Assembly: GCA_024579835.1 (NCBI GenBank)
Contig: CP102060.1
Location: 3,013,558 to 3,077,557, forward strand
Direction: 5' to 3'
Source: Clostridiaceae bacterium HFYG-1003
GTDB lineage: Bacteria > Bacillota > Clostridia > Clostridiales > Clostridiaceae
DNA length: 64,000 bases
This document shows positions 63,481 to 64,000 of the stretch, in pieces; positions within the stretch are counted from its first letter, which is position 1; every line of letters starts with the position of its first letter. The notes under the pieces were generated by a model. That model was not told the DNA's origin, did no database searches, and saw only the letters and a program-made list of their open reading frames with translations. The position numbers and the translations under genes are program-made.

Positions 63481-63510
63481 TTGACACCGGGTCGGGATTT
63501 CAAGTATAAT
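63481..63510 (+). promoter_or_regulatory. Promoter of tRNA-Ser and SRP RNA
   Basis: TTGACA (63481-63486), 18-bp spacer, TATAAT (63505-63510): both hexamers are consensus, as expected for stable RNA. Confidence 0.92.
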
Positions 63511-63543
63511 TTCTTTGTTGTCCATTTGGGATAACGTAAATAC

Positions 63544-63633
63544 GGAGAGGTGTCCGAGTGGCCGAAGGAGCACGCCTGGAAAGTGTGTATAGGGGAAACT
63601 CTATCATGGGTTCAAATCCCATCCTCTCCGCCA
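63544..63633 (+). tRNA. tRNA-Ser (anticodon GGA)
   Basis: A 90-nt class II tRNA: acceptor GGAGAGG/CCTCTCC, anticodon loop CTGGAAA (GGA), long variable arm (TATAGGGGAAACTCTA), T loop TTCAAAT, discriminator G, encoded CCA. Only 2 nt separate it from the SRP RNA. Confidence 0.95.
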
Positions 63634-63635
63634 TA

Positions 63636-63897
63636 ACCGTGCTAGATGGGGAACCAGCGATGCCCTGTAACCTGCGATCGCTACAGCAGGGTCGAATTCC
63701 CGGCAGAGGCCGTATGATTTATGCTGCACTCAGGAAGTGGTGTTGAGATCTTGGTCCCACGCAACATATGCCGGTGAACCTCGTCAGGACCGGAAGGTAG
63801 CAGCGATAAATCGGAATGTTATGTGTGCCGTGGCAAACCTGGGTTGAGCTAACCCTGGGCGACAATGAATCGTATTGGTCGAAGCCGGGTGCACGGT
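63636..63897 (+). ncRNA. ffs: Signal recognition particle RNA, large bacterial form
   Basis: About 262 nt. The ends ACCGTGC and GCACGGT pair. The 5' part has the Alu-domain pattern of Bacillota SRP RNA (CTAGATGGGGAACCAGCGATGCCCTGTAA in two halves: TAGATGGGGAACC, GCGATGCCCTG), and the S-domain has the universal tip GTCAGGACCGGAAGGTAGCAGC region with GGAA tetraloop and AGCAG asymmetric loop. tRNA-Ser then SRP RNA is the order seen upstream of dnaX in Bacillota. Confidence 0.95.
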
Positions 63898-63915
63898 GTT
63901 CCCTATATAAAAAAA

Positions 63916-63940
63916 GTCACTGTTTCAGTGGCTTTTTTTA
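63916..63940 (+). terminator. Intrinsic terminator of the SRP RNA
   Basis: GTCACTG (63916-63922) pairs with CAGTGGC (63926-63932; one G-U), followed by seven T. Confidence 0.88.
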
Positions 63941-63979
63941 TTTTCCGGAAGGAAGAGCATAAGCCGGGAACAGTTCCTG

Positions 63980-63985
63980 TATAAT
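63980..63985 (+). promoter_or_regulatory. -10 of the next gene beyond the window
   Basis: TATAAT at 63980-63985, then AGAAGAAGAGCAAGG at the edge. By synteny the next gene may be dnaX, but it is not visible. Confidence 0.45.
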
Positions 63986-64000
63986 AGAAGAAGAGCAAGG

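Noticed and set aside
63208-63573. Minus-strand frame with Val-Pro repeats
   Set aside because: Product of the GGGAAC repeat; overlaps the tRNA-Ser promoter and lacks a ribosome site.

Overview
The window looks like chromosome of a Gram-positive anaerobe of the Bacillota, most likely class Clostridia, that lives by amino-acid (Stickland-type) fermentation. The evidence is a complete glycine reductase operon (grdX-trxB-trxA-grdE-grdA-grdB-grdC-grdD), a full selenocysteine system (selD, selB, selA and the tRNA-Sec gene), a glycine riboswitch, a Trp T-box, strong AGGAGG-type ribosome sites, and a tRNA-Ser/large SRP RNA pair arranged as in Bacillota. No species can be named from the sequence.

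Layout. 1-11.4 kb: the 3' part of an L-cysteine desulfidase-like gene, a secreted Spy/CpxP-like protein, an ECF S component, serC-serA-DUF1015, a MerR/TipAS regulator, a MarR regulator and two lipoproteins (one S41 peptidase-like). 11.5-23.2 kb: xpaC-telA, clpB, a DUF4349 lipoprotein, gapN, lplA, an Fe-S aldo/keto reductase and a GNAT enzyme. 23.5-31.2 kb: a DUF1893/HxlR pair, then the selenium operon selD(Sec)-yedF-DUF3343-selB-cysteine-desulfurase-like-selA. 31.7-35.6 kb: OPT peptide transporter, PqqD-like protein and PepD dipeptidase. About 36.0-44.6 kb: a block with different composition (TetR, large Fe-S flavoprotein, hypA, hypB, GNAT, NUDIX, broken dacA) that looks acquired. Its dacA is split by an IS1634-like element with a 7-bp target duplication. 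44.6-45.8 kb: decayed, repeat-rich DNA. 45.8-54.5 kb: tRNA-Sec, glycine riboswitch and the grd operon. 54.6-64 kb: PdaA-like deacetylase, YjiH-like membrane protein, nitronate monooxygenase-like enzyme, T-box/trpP, tRNA-Arg, lgt, dedA, ydbC, DUF1232 protein, tRNA-Ser and SRP RNA.

How it fits together. The OPT transporter and PepD would supply amino acids. Glycine is sensed by the riboswitch and reduced by glycine reductase with electrons from TrxB/TrxA. Two of the reductase subunits (GrdA, GrdB) and the selenophosphate synthetase SelD carry in-frame UGA selenocysteine codons, and the tRNA and enzymes that decode them are all in this window. Simple gene calling truncates all three selenoproteins; they are given here at full length.

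Recurring features are extended -10 promoters (TGnTATAAT type), strong bidirectional terminators, and short tandem repeats of 6 to 22 bp in intergenic spaces, each with its own unit. No CRISPR array, rRNA or prophage was seen.
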